DNA from: Sepiola atlantica
Taxonomy: Eukaryota > Mollusca > Cephalopoda > Sepiida > Sepiolidae
Reading direction: 5' to 3'
Length of the DNA stretch: 64,000 nt
Assembly: GCA_963556195.1 (NCBI GenBank)
Contig: OY744535.1
Span: 95,480,353 to 95,544,352 of the forward strand
A model generated the notes under the pieces. It was not told the DNA's origin. It saw nothing but the letters and a program-made list of their open reading frames with translations, and searched no databases. Each line of letters begins with the position of its first letter. The first letter of the stretch is position 1. Below, one piece after another: positions 43,150 to 55,574 of the stretch. Position numbers and translations under genes: made by a program.

Positions 43150-45110
43150 GTGTAGTGCAATAACTATAACGTTTAGTGCTATAACAAGGATTTCATAAAC
43201 TACATTATTTATTAAAATAAACTAAATAGGTATTCGTAAAATAACTGGTACGAAAATATATCTGTTTTAATCTTTGCGAAACATTTACTATAAAAATAGT
43301 CGTACAAATTTATTCTGAAATTCTGATGTTATAACTCACAGAAAAGCAGAAGAGTTATATATCTCTCAACTTCGTCATCAGAATAAAAAAAACTTGTTTG
43401 TTATGTTATAACGATATATGAAATACACAATTTTATAGTTCAATTATTATAAATCAGAATATATTGTATATATTTATTGGAGAAGACAAACGAAAGTGTT
43501 CTCGAACATATAAATGCATTGCCGTCTTAAAACATCAAATTCATCAACTTGTTAATGTAGGTTAACTCATCTGAATAACATTTTTAATCTCTATTTTACC
43601 CTATATGTGCTACACCCACTTAAAACTTAAAGTACGTATATCCGATTCAGCTGATATTCAAACCATAGATGTAAGACACTAATTCACAGAGTTTTCTAAC
43701 ATTTCAACCTCTTTAGCCAAAACGTGAGGAACGGGCAGTAAAAAAACAAGAAAAGTCATACGGTGTTTTGATCATAGTGTAAACTACATATTAGTGATCA
43801 TTATTCCATCCCGAGCAACGTCGTGTCTTCCTGCTAGTTTCATATAAAATCTTGATCTACTTCTACACATGCTGTGAGAAGCTGATGTTATTTCAACAAT
43901 GAAGTGTCAAAATTATTGGCTGCGAAATGATATTAAATTTCGTAGAACGCGCTGTATTTTGATTGGCGAACTGACAGACAGACATATAATCAATGTTCGT
44001 CTTCTCCATTTGAAAAGAAAGTCTATATGTGTGCGTCTGTACGTTGTCAATCGTTTGCTTTCGAATAAACAACTGTTTGATTTGGAGTTTGCACGTTCTA
44101 CCGGATATTTTAACCATCGTTACCTCCGCCAGGGGGGGGGGGTAGTGTTTTCGGTCAAGTTTCTTTGTTGATTTGTATACAGATTAGTTTCAAACAAGGC
44201 TTGCCCTATCGCCACCAAACTTGGCCAAGATAGCTATCATTGTCTACCTTAACATCGATTTAACTTTTAGAAAACATAGGTTAAAACGCAAGGTCAAGGT
44301 TACCGAAAAAATGAAAGTCGATAATTTCGGTTCTGTTATTCATAGGAACTCGGTACTTTGCCGAGTATTCTAGCCAAACAAGACCCACATATTATTCGAC
44401 CATGATTGGTATTCCTTGGACAGGAAATGTACGGTCAAAGACAAATATATTTAGGGCATTACATCGGGAATACTTCATACAATGTAGAGAAGTACTGTAG
44501 CAGTTACCTCCTCCTTTCAAACATAACTGCACCGGTTGGCCGTTATGTGTCGCTTTTTTACTGACAGGTGGCGCTGAAAAGTTATCTGCCCTTCTGATTA
44601 TAAAAACCGGTGTAAACGGAAAATCACTCTCTTCTCCATTCAATTGGCCTCGCTGAACGACGCTAGACACCAGCGCTCCGTCAACACGTGTTCAAAAACG
44701 GTAAGAGTTCTCAACTCATTTTCTTTGTATACGGCATTCAAGGACTTTCCCACGCCGGACTCATTTCTTCACATACTCTTTTCAAATACTGTTTTCTATC
44801 GACACATACATACACCACACACGTCATCATCCCACATACACACACGTTCAATAAACCTTATTTGAACTACCTCCTTTTTTTTGTTAATTATTACTCGGTT
44901 TTTGCATGCAGCAATTGCTTGATTTAATGAACTCGCTTATATACATATATAGTGATTTAGATATAGTTTTGTTCAGAGGAGTTTTAATCTTGTGAATCCT
45001 TACTGTGTGTTTTATAATAGTTTTAATACGTTGAGCTGTACGTTTTGTATATATTTTAATCAATACCAAACTTTCGGTAAAAATGTGTGTGTAAATAAAA
45101 AATATATACT
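43145..45110. other. no defensible gene
   Basis: AT-rich, with a familiar interspersed motif TTACCTCCGCCAGGGGGG at 44120 followed by TTTTCGGTCAAGTTT and CACCAAACTTGGCCAAGATA. A reading frame at 43899-44171 runs through this repeat, so I do not call it a gene. Confidence 0.45.
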
Positions 45111-45112
45111 TA

Positions 45113-45113
45113 C

Positions 45114-45202
<89 letters not shown>
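45113..45202. repeat. (TA)n tract with TACATA interruptions
   Basis: Ninety bases of TA in two blocks. Confidence 0.92.
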
Positions 45203-45205
<3 letters not shown>

Positions 45206-45544
45206 ACAGACATGGTATCATCATATTTTATATGTCTACGTATATTAGATTAATACACGATCCAGCAATGGTTTGACAGTCTGCAGCTCACAACAGTTCA
45301 ATAAGTCTGTATTAAATAAAACCATACAAGCGCTCCTCCTGAACTAAGGAATCCTCGCTCCGGAATCATGAAAGTCTGACCATGACAAACAAGTATGAGA
45401 AATCAGTTTGAGGAAAGGATCGTTTTCATTAAAACTGCTGATATTGCGCACATCTTACTAGTAGAGGGGGACAATTCAGGCTTTACTTTTTCACACAATA
45501 GTGATCGCAGAGTGAGACAACCAAGTATTTCTATTATTGAGATG

Positions 45545-45625
45545 TATTCTCATAACGTTTCGGTCGATGTTACCGCTGATCTTTTTCAGGTGCGCCTCAT
45601 CGAATTCGGGAATCTGCATGTTGAA
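45545..45625 (-). repeat. GAAACGTTGTG-family repeat, copy 3
   Basis: Minus strand: CACCTGAAAAAGATCAGC, GGTAACATCGACC, GAAACGTTATGAGAAT. GGT/ACC pairs before GAAA, and the core reads CTGAAAA. Confidence 0.4.
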
Positions 45626-45733
45626 CTCGGGAATCAATACCGAATTTTATTTAATCCACTTGTTCAGTAAATCAGATTATAATTTGTGCTGAGTAATCGT
45701 CTTATGCGAGTTTAACGTTCAATTGTCCTAAAA

Positions 45734-47749
45734 ATAAAACTACGAATTTCTTAATACTTCTACCTTAAAACTAGGAATTTCTTAATACTTCTACCGTAAA
45801 ACTACGAATTTCTTAATACTTCTACCTTAAAACTACGAATTTCTTAATACTTCTACTTTAAAACTACGAATTTCTTAATACTTTTACCTAAAAACTACGA
45901 ATTTCTTAATTCTTCTACCTTAAAACTACGAATGTCTTAATACTTCTACCTTAAAACTACGAATTTCTTTATACTTCTGCCTTAAAACTACGAATTTCTT
46001 AATACTTCTACCGTAAAACTACGAATGTCTTAATACTTCTACCTTAAAACTACGAATTTCTTAATACTTCTACCTTAAAACTACGAATGTCTTAATACTT
46101 CTACCTTAACACTACGAATTTCTTAATACTTCTACCTTAAAACTACGAATGTCTTAATACTTCTACCTTAAAACTACGAATGTCTTAATACTTCTACATT
46201 AAAACTACGAATGTCTTAATACTTCTACCTTAAAACTACGAATTTCTTAATACTTCTACCTTACAACTACGAATTTCTTAATACTTCTACCTTAAAACTA
46301 CGAATTTCTTTATACTTCTACCTTAAAACTACGAATTTCTTAATACTTCTACCTTAAAACTACGAATTTCTTAATACTTCTGCCATAAAACTACGAATTT
46401 CTTAATACTTCTGCCTTAAAACTACGAATTTCTTAATACTTCTGCCTTAAAACTACGAATTTCTTAATACTTCTACCTTAAAACTACGAATTTCTTAATA
46501 CTTCTACCATAAAACTACGAATTTCTTAATACTTCTACCTTAAAACTACGAATTTCTTAATACTTCTACCTTAAAACTACGAATTTCTTAATACTTCTAC
46601 CTTAAAACTACGAATTTCTTAATACTTCTACCGTAAAACTACGAATTTCTTAATACTTCTACCTTAAAACTACGAATTTCTTAATACTTCTACCTTAAAA
46701 CTACGAATTTCTTAATACTTCTACCGTAAAACTACGAATTTCTTAATACTTCTACCTTAAAACTACGAATTTCTTAATACTTCTACCTTAAAACTACGAA
46801 TTTCTTAATACTTCTACCTTAAAACTACGAATTTCTTAATACTTCTACCTTAAAACTACGAATTTCTTTATACTTCTACCTTAAAACTACGAATTTCTTA
46901 ATACTTCTACCTTAAAACTACGAATTTATTTATACTTCTACCTTAAAACTACGAATTTCTTAATACGTCTACCTTAAAACTACGAATTTCTTAATACTTC
47001 TACCTAAAAACTACGAATTTATTTATACTTCTACCTTAAAACTACGAATTTCTTAATACTTCTACCTTAAAACTACGAATTTCTTTATACTTCTACCTTA
47101 AAACTACGAATTTCTTAATACTTCTACCTTAAAACTACGAATTTATTTATACTTCTACCTTAAAACTACGAATTTCTTAATACTTCTACCTTAAAACTAC
47201 GAATTTATTTATACTTCTACCTTAAAACTACGAATTTCTTAATACTTCTACCTTAAAACTACGAATTTCTTAATACTTCTACCTTAAAACTACGAATTTC
47301 TGTATACTTCTACCTTAAAACTACGAATTTTTTAATACTTCTACCTTAAAACTACGAATTTCTTAATACTTCTACTTTAAAACTACGAATTTCTTAATAC
47401 ATTTACCTTAAAACTACGAATTTCTTAATACTTTTACCTTAAAACTACGAATTTCTTAATACTTCTACCGTAAAACTACGAATGTCTTAATACTTCTACC
47501 TTAAAACTACGAATTTCTTAATACTTCTACCTTAAAACTACGAATTTCTTAATACTTCTACCTTAAAACTACGAATTTCTTCATACTTCTACCTTAAAAC
47601 TACGAATTTCTTAATACTTCTACCTTAAAACTACGAATTTCTTAATACTTCTACCTTAAAACTACGAATTTCTTAATACTTCTACCTTAAAACTACGAAT
47701 TTCTTAATACTTCTACCTTAAAACTACGAATTTCTTAATACTTCTACCA
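45734..47749 (+). repeat. 31-bp satellite, about 65 copies
   Basis: The unit is ACCTTAAAACTACGAA followed by TTTCTTAATACTTCT, with point variants (GTCTTAATA, TTATTTATA, CTGCC, ACCGT). Total ~2.0 kb. The phase is constant, and variant units recur in patches (TTATTTATA between 46920 and 47220, GTCTTAATA near 46020-46220), a sign of local homogenisation. No spacers, so not CRISPR. Confidence 0.95.
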
Positions 47750-47754
47750 GATCG

Positions 47755-49030
47755 TAGATAACAGCAAGCAAACTGGAGCAAAGATCTTAGACACGAATTA
47801 TGCTGATGAATATGTTTTTATTTGCGTGCACGTTGCCAACGCTGAACTATAACATTTTTTCACCGTAAAACTGGAAATACATGAAAATAAACAAGTCTTA
47901 GAAACATGTTCTAAGACAGAACAAAGCAAATTATAAAAGAGTAAAACTTCAAATAGGTTTATAGAACTATGTGTTGTTTATCTCTGTTTTTGCCAAGCTA
48001 CTTGCCCCAGAGCCAACGTCTGTCACAAGCGGAAAAAAACTCCGACTCCCATGTTGACCGATTCGAAAAGACCACCTCTGGGCAAGCAGGCGGTGTAGAG
48101 GCACGACAGTTACCCCGTGCGCATGTCTTCCGGAAAGGGATGGTGCTGAATACAAAATGTCCCCTTCCTGAATTATGACCAGTCAACATGTGAAACTCCT
48201 ACTTTTACAGATTACATCGGCCGAAACGTTGGTAGAATCAGATCCAAGTTGAGAATAGTTATCCGAAAAATCCAAATGATCCAAATTAATAATCTTCATC
48301 TAAGAAATTCCGAAACAACTGATGCTTTACGTGTTCAAATAGTAACGATCGAAGGGGTAGACGACTCATGTTTTTCGTGTTTATATTTTATTTTAGTTAT
48401 TTTAAATTTAAGAATGTGTTTGTTTAACCTTTGAATACGAGAGGGTGTTCAAGTGAACGTGTATAAGATGTGAAACGGAGGAAGTGATGAAATATCTTTA
48501 GCCTTTGCCGGAAGTGACCCCGGCTTGTAATAACCAATATTCAGGCTTTACTTGTTAATATGCAATAGTAAAGCTTCGCTCTGCCTATATCTCCATCTAT
48601 TCCGGTTTTGTCCAAATGAATACATTAAATCGAAGCACTCATCTGTGTGCACAGATTTCGGCAAGACACAATTCTCCTCAAAGGAAAAGAAAAATGGTTA
48701 TTCTTAGTATGAAGCCGAGCAAAATGCGTATTTAACGCTGAAAAAGTACTTCTAACTGAAGCCTGTAACGCAAACGGGCGACCAAAGTCTATTATTGTAA
48801 TGGGTAAATGCAGTTTCTTAATTAAGTGTGACATACCGAACGACAAAAATGGCTTCTTCAAGAGATATTTAGAGAGATATGAAAAATATGCGCAAAACGG
48901 CTCTCCTTGTATAAGCGTGACAGATGGAACTACAAAAAATCTACCTAACACATGGTTGGACGGATTTCAATTTAATACGCCACAAATCGATGTGCGTCTT
49001 TTCGGAATAAAATGTTGTTTTGAAAAAGTG
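47755..49030. other. no recognisable gene
   Basis: Contains the GAAACGTTGG repeat fragment at 48195-48275 (TTACATCGGCCGAAACGTTG). A 77-codon frame at 48800-49033 shows no motif, and I cannot support it as a gene. Confidence 0.45.
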
Positions 49031-49039
49031 TGACAGATA

Positions 49040-50520
49040 AACAAATATAACATTGAAAACCTTTGTGAGAGTCAGTCAGTCAGTGTCACAGAATGACGAA
49101 TTTCTATTTCAAACTTAAGCGTGAAAGACTGCGTGACGGACGCATACGATTATAGAAACGAATCGTCTCATATGAATTCAGATGCGTCCATTCAATGTGA
49201 AGAGAATGTTATTACTTTAAACTTAAATGTGACAGAATGAGCGAACTGTCATTTCCAATCTAGCAGGGGTACCCGGCATTGCCCGGGGCTCTCCCTCCTC
49301 CTCTCCGCAAGCAAAATAGGATATTGAGCACTTTTCTCCCGCACCACGCCGAGTCTTTAGAAAATTGACGGAAATACTATTTTAAACTTGAGTGTGACAG
49401 ACTGACAAAATTGTTATTTCAAACTTGAGTGTGACACAATTATGAAATTGTCCTGTTAGACTTATATATGACAGAGTGACGAAATGTTTATATCAAACTT
49501 AAGTGTGACATAGCAACGACATTTTGTATCAAACTTCAGTGTGACAGAGTGACGAAATTTTTATATCAAACTTAAATGTGACAGAGTGACGAAATTTTTA
49601 TATCAAACTTAAATGTGACAGAGTGACGAAATTTTTATATCAAACTTGAATGTCACAGAGCGACGAGATTTTATATCAAACGTAAGTGTGACAGAATGAC
49701 GAACTTTTTATATCAAACTTAAATGTGACAGTGATGTAATTTTTATATCAAACGTAAGTGTGACAGAGTGACGAAATTTTTATATCAAACTTAAGTGTGA
49801 CAGAGTGATGAAATGTTTATATCAAACTTAAGTGTGACAGAGCGACAACATTTTTATATCAAACTTAAGTGTGACAGTGACGAAATTTGTATATCAAACT
49901 TAAATGTGACAGTGACGACATTTTTATATCAAACTTAAGTGTGACAGAGTGATGAAATGTTTATATCAAACTTAAGTGTGACAGAGCGACAACATTTTTA
50001 TATCAAACTTAAGTGTGACAGAGTGACGAAATGTTTATATCAAACTTAAGTGTGACAGAGTGACGAACTTTTTATTTCCGACTTTTGTGGGACCTAATGA
50101 GTGACGGCCGCAGATTATTTCAGAGATTATTGGCCTCATCTGTATCAAGAATTGTCGATTGAACATCCGTGAGTAATAAAGAAAATAGCACTTCTAACAA
50201 ATATGACAGACCAACGAAAACACTATTACAACCGTAAGTGTGACAGACACGAAATTTCTATTTCAAACTTCAGCGTGACATACTCAGACTGTTGAACCGA
50301 TTGTTGGACTAATATGCATCTCGTTTATCCGCGGGTTTACAGGAAGTAATAGTATTGACAAGTTAAAATGCTGTTTCACTTCAAACGTGACAGACTTAGC
50401 GACGTGCACAGACTATTATAAACATTATTGAACTCGTCTAATTTGTGATGCGTCCATTACTTTTGCATGTGTAAAGAAAAATAGGTTATTCAAAGCTTAA
50501 GCGTGACAGATAAATAAACA
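49040..50520 (+). repeat. 37-bp tandem repeat with decaying edges
   Basis: The core at 49365-50075 repeats TATCAAACTTAAGTGTGACA plus GAGTGACGAAATTTTTA (37 bases, about 19 copies, some with small deletions). Scattered degenerate copies (CAAACTTAAGCGTGA...) extend left to 49040 and right to 50520, spaced irregularly. Confidence 0.9.
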
Positions 50521-51114
50521 GGTTACTTGCAAACCTTAAACTTGCAAGGACAACAAATATGCGAAAAAATTTTTTTATAGATGTTTGGACGGAATTAAGA
50601 TAAACCCATCCATTTAATCTCCACGTTTATCGGAGACAATGTTATTTCAAAATGTAGTCCGTCCGACTGCGAAACCGACTGTTGGACAAAACTTCTCACG
50701 GAGATGTGTGGATGTCTCTAAGAAAAAAAGAGCCGCCGCATACCAAGGCAACCATGAATAAACCGGTAATTACGATGGCACAACGGGAGATGTGGACGAA
50801 GGGCCGGTCGGTGATGTGCAGCAGATAACAGCATCCTTTTCGGACGTTAACCACTTATGCCATTCGTCTTCCGACCCACCACCGCCAACCTCTTCATCTT
50901 ATTGAGTCACGTTCCAGAACGTTTGATGACGCTCGACATGACGTCTGATGATATTATGTATTTACCCAGATTTGTGGCGGTCTGACACACGGCCGTTTAG
51001 AGTCCCGATTGAAGAATTGGTTGTCATCTTTTAAGTTTCAAATGGACCGTCATTATCTTTTTATATTTTGTAGCAAATATTGTTTTTAACTACACATTAC
51101 TTTTTTATTTCGCA

Positions 51115-51415
51115 TGCGCCTTAACCATAACCCTAGCCGTTACCCTAGCCCTAACCCTAACCCTAACCCTAACCCTAACCCTAGCCCTAACCCTAACCCT
51201 AGCCCTAACCCTAACCATAACCCTAACCCTACCCCTACCCCTAACCCTAACCCTAACCTTAACGGTAACCCCTAACGCTAACCCTGACACTAACCCTGAC
51301 ACTAACGCTAACCCTAACCCCAACCCTAACGCTAACGCTAACGCTAACCCTAAACTCTAACCCCAAGCGTAACTCTTACCCTTACCCTAAACCTAAATTT
51401 AACCTAACATTAAGT
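51115..51415 (-). repeat. CCCTAA telomere-like array
   Basis: CCCTAA units with CCCTAG, CCATAA, AACGCT and CTGACA variants over 300 bases in a single orientation. Confidence 0.92.
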
Positions 51416-52253
51416 ATGTCGTGCAAGGAATTAAATAATCGGTTGAAGACCTGCATGACAATTCAAATGCTTCCGATGTTGTAAAATGTTAACAATATGT
51501 ACTGGATATAAATTAATATGTATTCCCGCAATATCCGATTCTTTGGAGTATTTTAAAGAGGTTATATGGGGCATACTATAGAGACAATCTCATATTTGGA
51601 ACTTTTTTTCTGATTTTAGTTTGCATTCAATTTGATCCGTAGTCATTAGACACAGATCAACCAACATTATCTGAATGTAAATATATTCTTAAGATCCTTT
51701 AAGCTTAACCTTTCAATTTTAGCAATTTTCTAGAATCTAAACCATGTAATTGATTTTGATCAACCTTAGAATAGGTATTCTAAGCACGGGGTTTAGTCGT
51801 ATCATATGTTGAATTTTATTTTTGTAAGGGTAGTGGGGTGGAAACATTTCCACTAATAGAAGCAGTAAAGCGCCTCCTTCCCTCTGCTAGCCCGTGGGAG
51901 ACCCTTGGGCATGGTCGAGAACCCACTTAGCATCCCCCCTATCAGGGTACGTGAAGTCATGGTAGGCAGGTGACAGATGGAGGGTTTAGCAGATTAATCG
52001 ATTTTAGAAACTGGTCAACCCTTCTTTTTACTGTAAGGCAGCTGATACTGATATTTGCACAATGGCTCAGACTTCCTGCTCTGTAAGAGCACTGTCCCTA
52101 TAGAAGGTAATTGCAACCCGCTATAGGTAACTTCTTTGCTAAGAACACCATGGTGACACAAATTATTCAAATTAGAAAGAAGAGCAATGATCATCGATGT
52201 CTGCAAACAGATCTGATACCTGAAGAAGAAGATGGGCGCATAAGAATGGTGCA

Positions 52254-52567
52254 TCCAGGGGTATTTTTACCCCACCTAATAAACCGGTATTGTCCTGGCC
52301 TTTTGGCCTGGATTTACGCCGGTCTATTGGGGGTTGTCTGATCCTGTGCAGTTCTAGGAGGTGCACCCTCCCAGGCTTCGCCTCCCCTCTTTGGGGAGGG
52401 GTAAGTTTATTGCTTACTGCCTGAGGCGCCCTTACCGAGGAATGCCGACGGGGCTGCCCAGGCAATTTTTAAATGGTCAGAGTGCTCACCTCTCGAGCGC
52501 TGGCTTATCTAATCCCACTTTCCCGACCTTGTGTCACATCTTGCCTTGTGAGAGGTAGATAAATATA
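52254..52567 (+). mobile_element. U2-headed SINE, 5'-altered copy B
   Basis: The body matches copies A and C from AAACCGGTATTG (52282) through GATTTACGCCGGTCTATTGG, GGAGGTGCACCCTCCC, GGGGAGGGGTAAGTTTATTG and GCCGACGGGGCTGCCCAGGC. In place of the U2 head it has TCCAGGGGTATTTTTACCCC. It is flanked by GCATAAGAATGGTGCA (52238-52253) and GCATAAGAACGGTGCA (52568-52583), a 16-base target duplication with one mismatch. Confidence 0.85.
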
Positions 52568-53195
52568 GCATAAGAACGGTGCAAAACTTTTCTGTACGTG
52601 GAATAAATTGTACGCTTCTTCGGGTGGTTATTTTTCTAGTATGTTCTTAAAATAAATTATGGGCTTTTGAAAAGACATTTAAAATGTGTGTTACATAAGA
52701 AAGACTTAGAACCCCCCGAAATATCTAACGGCAACAGAGCCAACCTTGAAAGCAAATGTTTCCATTTAATTACAAGTTTATATGACCGCCGAATGATTCG
52801 GATAAACGATTGTATTGGCAGCGTATCAATACGCATACAAACACCTTTGTAAGCTCTTCACTTGTATAAACGTCGAATCAAGAATTAATCTAATCGCCCT
52901 GTGTCGAGATTTCAGATCGAATCAAGGAATTGCATTCATATCAAACCGTTAGATAAAGCTGATTGTTCGCAAAAGGGATTATTAATTAACTGCAAGCGAC
53001 TTAAACCATGTGATATCGCATTGTATAAGGAGTTAGTGCAAACAGTCATTAGTTAAATCTCTTAATACCAGATGTCAGATAAGGAATCATCTAACCGTAA
53101 TTTGTTTGCATTCTGCTGTAATATTGTTAACAATGTGACGGTATGCCCATCCCACAATCGTCATTTCTCGATGCTCAAATACTCTATAACTACAA

Positions 53196-53515
53196 CATTG
53201 TTCTTGGCCTTTTGGCTAAGATCAAAGTGTAGTATCTGTTCCGATGGATACTGCACCCCATAGACTGGTATTGTCTTGACCTTCGGGCTTGATTTACGCC
53301 GGTCTATGGATCTGTCCTCTCAGGTTTCGCCTTCCCTCTTTGGGGAGGAGTAAGTTTATTGCTTACTGTCTGAGGCGCCCCTGCCGGGGAATGCCGACGG
53401 GGCTGCCCAGGCAATTTTTAAACCCCACTTTCCCGACCCGACCTTGGGTCACATCATACTTGTGGGAGTAAGATAAAAACTGGCCTTGTGCCTAACTCCT
53501 GGAGAGGAGTAAATC
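53196..53515 (+). mobile_element. U2-snRNA-headed SINE, copy C
   Basis: The head CTTGGCCTTTTGGCTAAGAT followed by CAAAGTGTAGTATCTGTTC is nearly identical to the first ~45 bases of U2 snRNA, including the GTAGTA branch-site recognition bases. The common body follows, with a deletion around GGATCTGTCCTCTCAGG. The 3' part CTGGCCTTGTGCCTAACTCC, TGGAGAGGAGTAAATC resembles the end of the tRNA SINE at 53790. A perfect 18-base target duplication, AATACTCTATAACTACAA, stands at 53178-53195 and 53516-53533. Confidence 0.9.
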
Positions 53516-53789
53516 AATACTCTATAACTACAAAAACTGAATCATTGAACGTTTCATGTACATTAAACATTGCGCTAAATAAGGGTTGGCACATTTGCTA
53601 GTATAACTATCAACTAAGTACATTCTCTCACGAAAATGTAAATTTAGCGTTATGTTGTGAACAGGATGTGTTTTAGACAAAGATCAGTAAGTGATAGTTG
53701 AAGTGACATTGTTTGATAATGAGCTAGGGTTAGTGAGAAAAAAACATTTAGCAAAATAAAGTGGAAATGACATCAGGTATACTACGGAT

Positions 53790-53920
53790 GGCACGGTGGT
53801 GTAGTGGTTCATTGAGGGCCTCTGTGTGTCGGGTTCGAATCCAATTCCTTGTACAGAAACACTTTCATGAAAACCCACACCTGACCTTGTATCTTACCTC
53901 CTGGAGAGGAGATAAATAAA
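53790..53920 (+). mobile_element. tRNA-derived SINE
   Basis: A box TGGTGTAGTGG (53797-53807) and B box GGTTCGAATCC (53832-53842) both match the RNA polymerase III consensus. A short body and the tail ACCTCCTGGAGAGGAGATAA, ATAAA follow. The flanks ATACTACGGAT (53779-53789) and ATACAACGGAT (53921-53931) are a likely target duplication. It is about 130 bases long with no open frame. Confidence 0.88.
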
Positions 53921-54147
53921 ATACAACGGATAGACAGTGGCTGTTGCAATTTGGAGATGCTGTTGCAATTTGGTGTGTGTAGCAAGGATTCGTGTGACAA
54001 GAAGTCGATAACATTAGATGGGAACAGTGACGGTGGCAAATTAGAGAGTTTTGATTGAGGCTTGATGCGTGTTTCAGATAGTCTGACAGAACAATATTGA
54101 TTAAGCCAAGCACTGCTTGAAATGATCATTATTTATTTATCTTTCTC

Positions 54148-54171
54148 GCTATCTGACTATCTATCTATCTA

Positions 54172-54212
<41 letters not shown>

Positions 54213-54215
54213 CTC
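54148..54215. repeat. (TCTA)n microsatellite
   Basis: CTATCTATC units. The 600 bases that follow are AT-rich with no recognised feature. Confidence 0.92.
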
Positions 54216-54828
54216 TTTATCTCTCTACCTAAGGTACTTAAGCTTTATTTTTTATTTATTTGTTAATGCAACTTTAATTCCTATATAATTTTATTGCTTG
54301 CTACCATATTGCAGAATGGTTCTTGGGTGTAGTGTTTTTTATTTTAAAATTATTATTATTGTTATAATTAATGTTATTTGATATGCAAATTATCATATCA
54401 TACGGTAATCTTAAGGGTAATATATTATTACTATATTATTATTATTATTATTTATTTATGTATATATTAGTGAAATTTTTAGCTGAATTATTTCGACACT
54501 TGATGATTGGGGAAATGGTAAGTTAATCAGTACCATTGGCGAGCACTGAATATTATAAGTGTCCTGTTTTTAAATCCCCGAAACAGTTACATGGTAAACA
54601 GCTGATGATCCCCGTGTTAATATTAGACGCTTAAGGTCTCCTGTTTTTGTTTCACTCTTCGATACTTAACCCCCCCCCTTTTATTTTTTTTTATTTACTT
54701 ATTTTTTTATTTATTAATTTTCCAACGAATGTTAAGTCTGCAATATCTTTGATTTAGTTAGTTTCTCTGGGAATTTAAACTGCATTTTACTTCTTTTTTT
54801 GTTGCTTAAAATGACTCAACGCTTCTTT

Positions 54829-54833
<5 letters not shown>

Positions 54834-54884
<51 letters not shown>
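54834..54884. repeat. (TA)n tract
   Basis: Fifty bases of TA upstream of the next Penelope-tail copy. Confidence 0.9.
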
Positions 54885-54885
<1 letters not shown>

Positions 54886-54996
54886 GTATGGACAGACTCC
54901 ATATGGTCGCACGCACGCTCTTACTCCCCGATTACTTTATATTTCTAAAAATTTTGAATTTTGGCTTTTCCACTACCAACTTATCTATTGATGTAA

Positions 54997-55045
54997 TTCA
55001 TTTGATGATAAGATTTTAATCTTTGAAAAGCCTTGGTTTAAGGAA
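54997..55045 (+). ncRNA. hammerhead relic, Penelope-tail family copy 5
   Basis: TTCAT/AGGAA stem I (one mismatch), core TTGATGA (C3 changed, 55002-55008), AAGAT/ATCTT, GAAA (55025-55028), AGCC-TT-GGTT stem III, then TA. Inactive by core mutation. A further 3' fragment (TCTTTGAAAAGCCTTAGCTA) stands at 55371 just after a (TA)n tract. Confidence 0.65.
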
Positions 55046-55206
55046 AGAAAAATAAACATGTTTTTACCGAGTACACTTTGCATTGAACAATCGAAGTTTA
55101 AATAGATGTGTCATTTGGCCATCTTTATCTTTCTTCTTTCATTCATCTTTATAATTGCTCTGTCTCGTATATTGAGCTTAAACTATTTCACTATAGGTTC
55201 TATCCT

Positions 55207-55252
55207 CTAAAAGTATACTTTAGTTTCATATATATATATATATATATGTATA

Positions 55253-55293
<41 letters not shown>

Positions 55294-55309
55294 GTATATA
55301 TATGTATAT

Positions 55310-55370
<61 letters not shown>
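55207..55370. repeat. hairpin and (TA)n tract with TATGTA variants
   Basis: The tail hairpin CTAAAAGTATACTTTAG (55207-55223), then 140 bases of TA interrupted by TATGTA at several points. Confidence 0.9.
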
Positions 55371-55373
<3 letters not shown>

Positions 55374-55574
55374 TTGAAAAGCCTTAGCTAAAAGAAAAGA
55401 AAAATAAACATATTTTATTCTATCTCTTTTAATGTCTCACACACTTTCGCTCACTTCTCTTCCTCTTACTGGATTTGCTACTGGACTATCCGCTGCGGCC
55501 GATATTAATAAATCATTCAATTTCCAAACAAAGTATATGTTTTGATGTAAGTACTCCTACTTTTCTTGGCAAAA

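Noticed and set aside
43345..43385. CTGATGACGAAG on the minus strand as a hammerhead
   Set aside because: No GAAA or stem II partner follows.
43899..44171. 90-codon frame starting MKCQNYW
   Set aside because: Its 3' half runs through a common interspersed repeat with a G-run; no domain.
45734..47749. CRISPR-like array
   Set aside because: 31-bp units are contiguous with no unique spacers, and the sequence context is a eukaryotic genome.
48800..49033. 77-codon frame starting MGKCSFLIKCD
   Set aside because: No recognised motif or repeat relationship; chance frames of this length are expected.
53196..53260. A functional U2 snRNA gene
   Set aside because: Only the first ~45 bases match; the Sm site and the 3' stem-loops are absent.
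53797..53842. A genuine tRNA gene
   Set aside because: Same reason; a target duplication and SINE tail identify it as a SINE.
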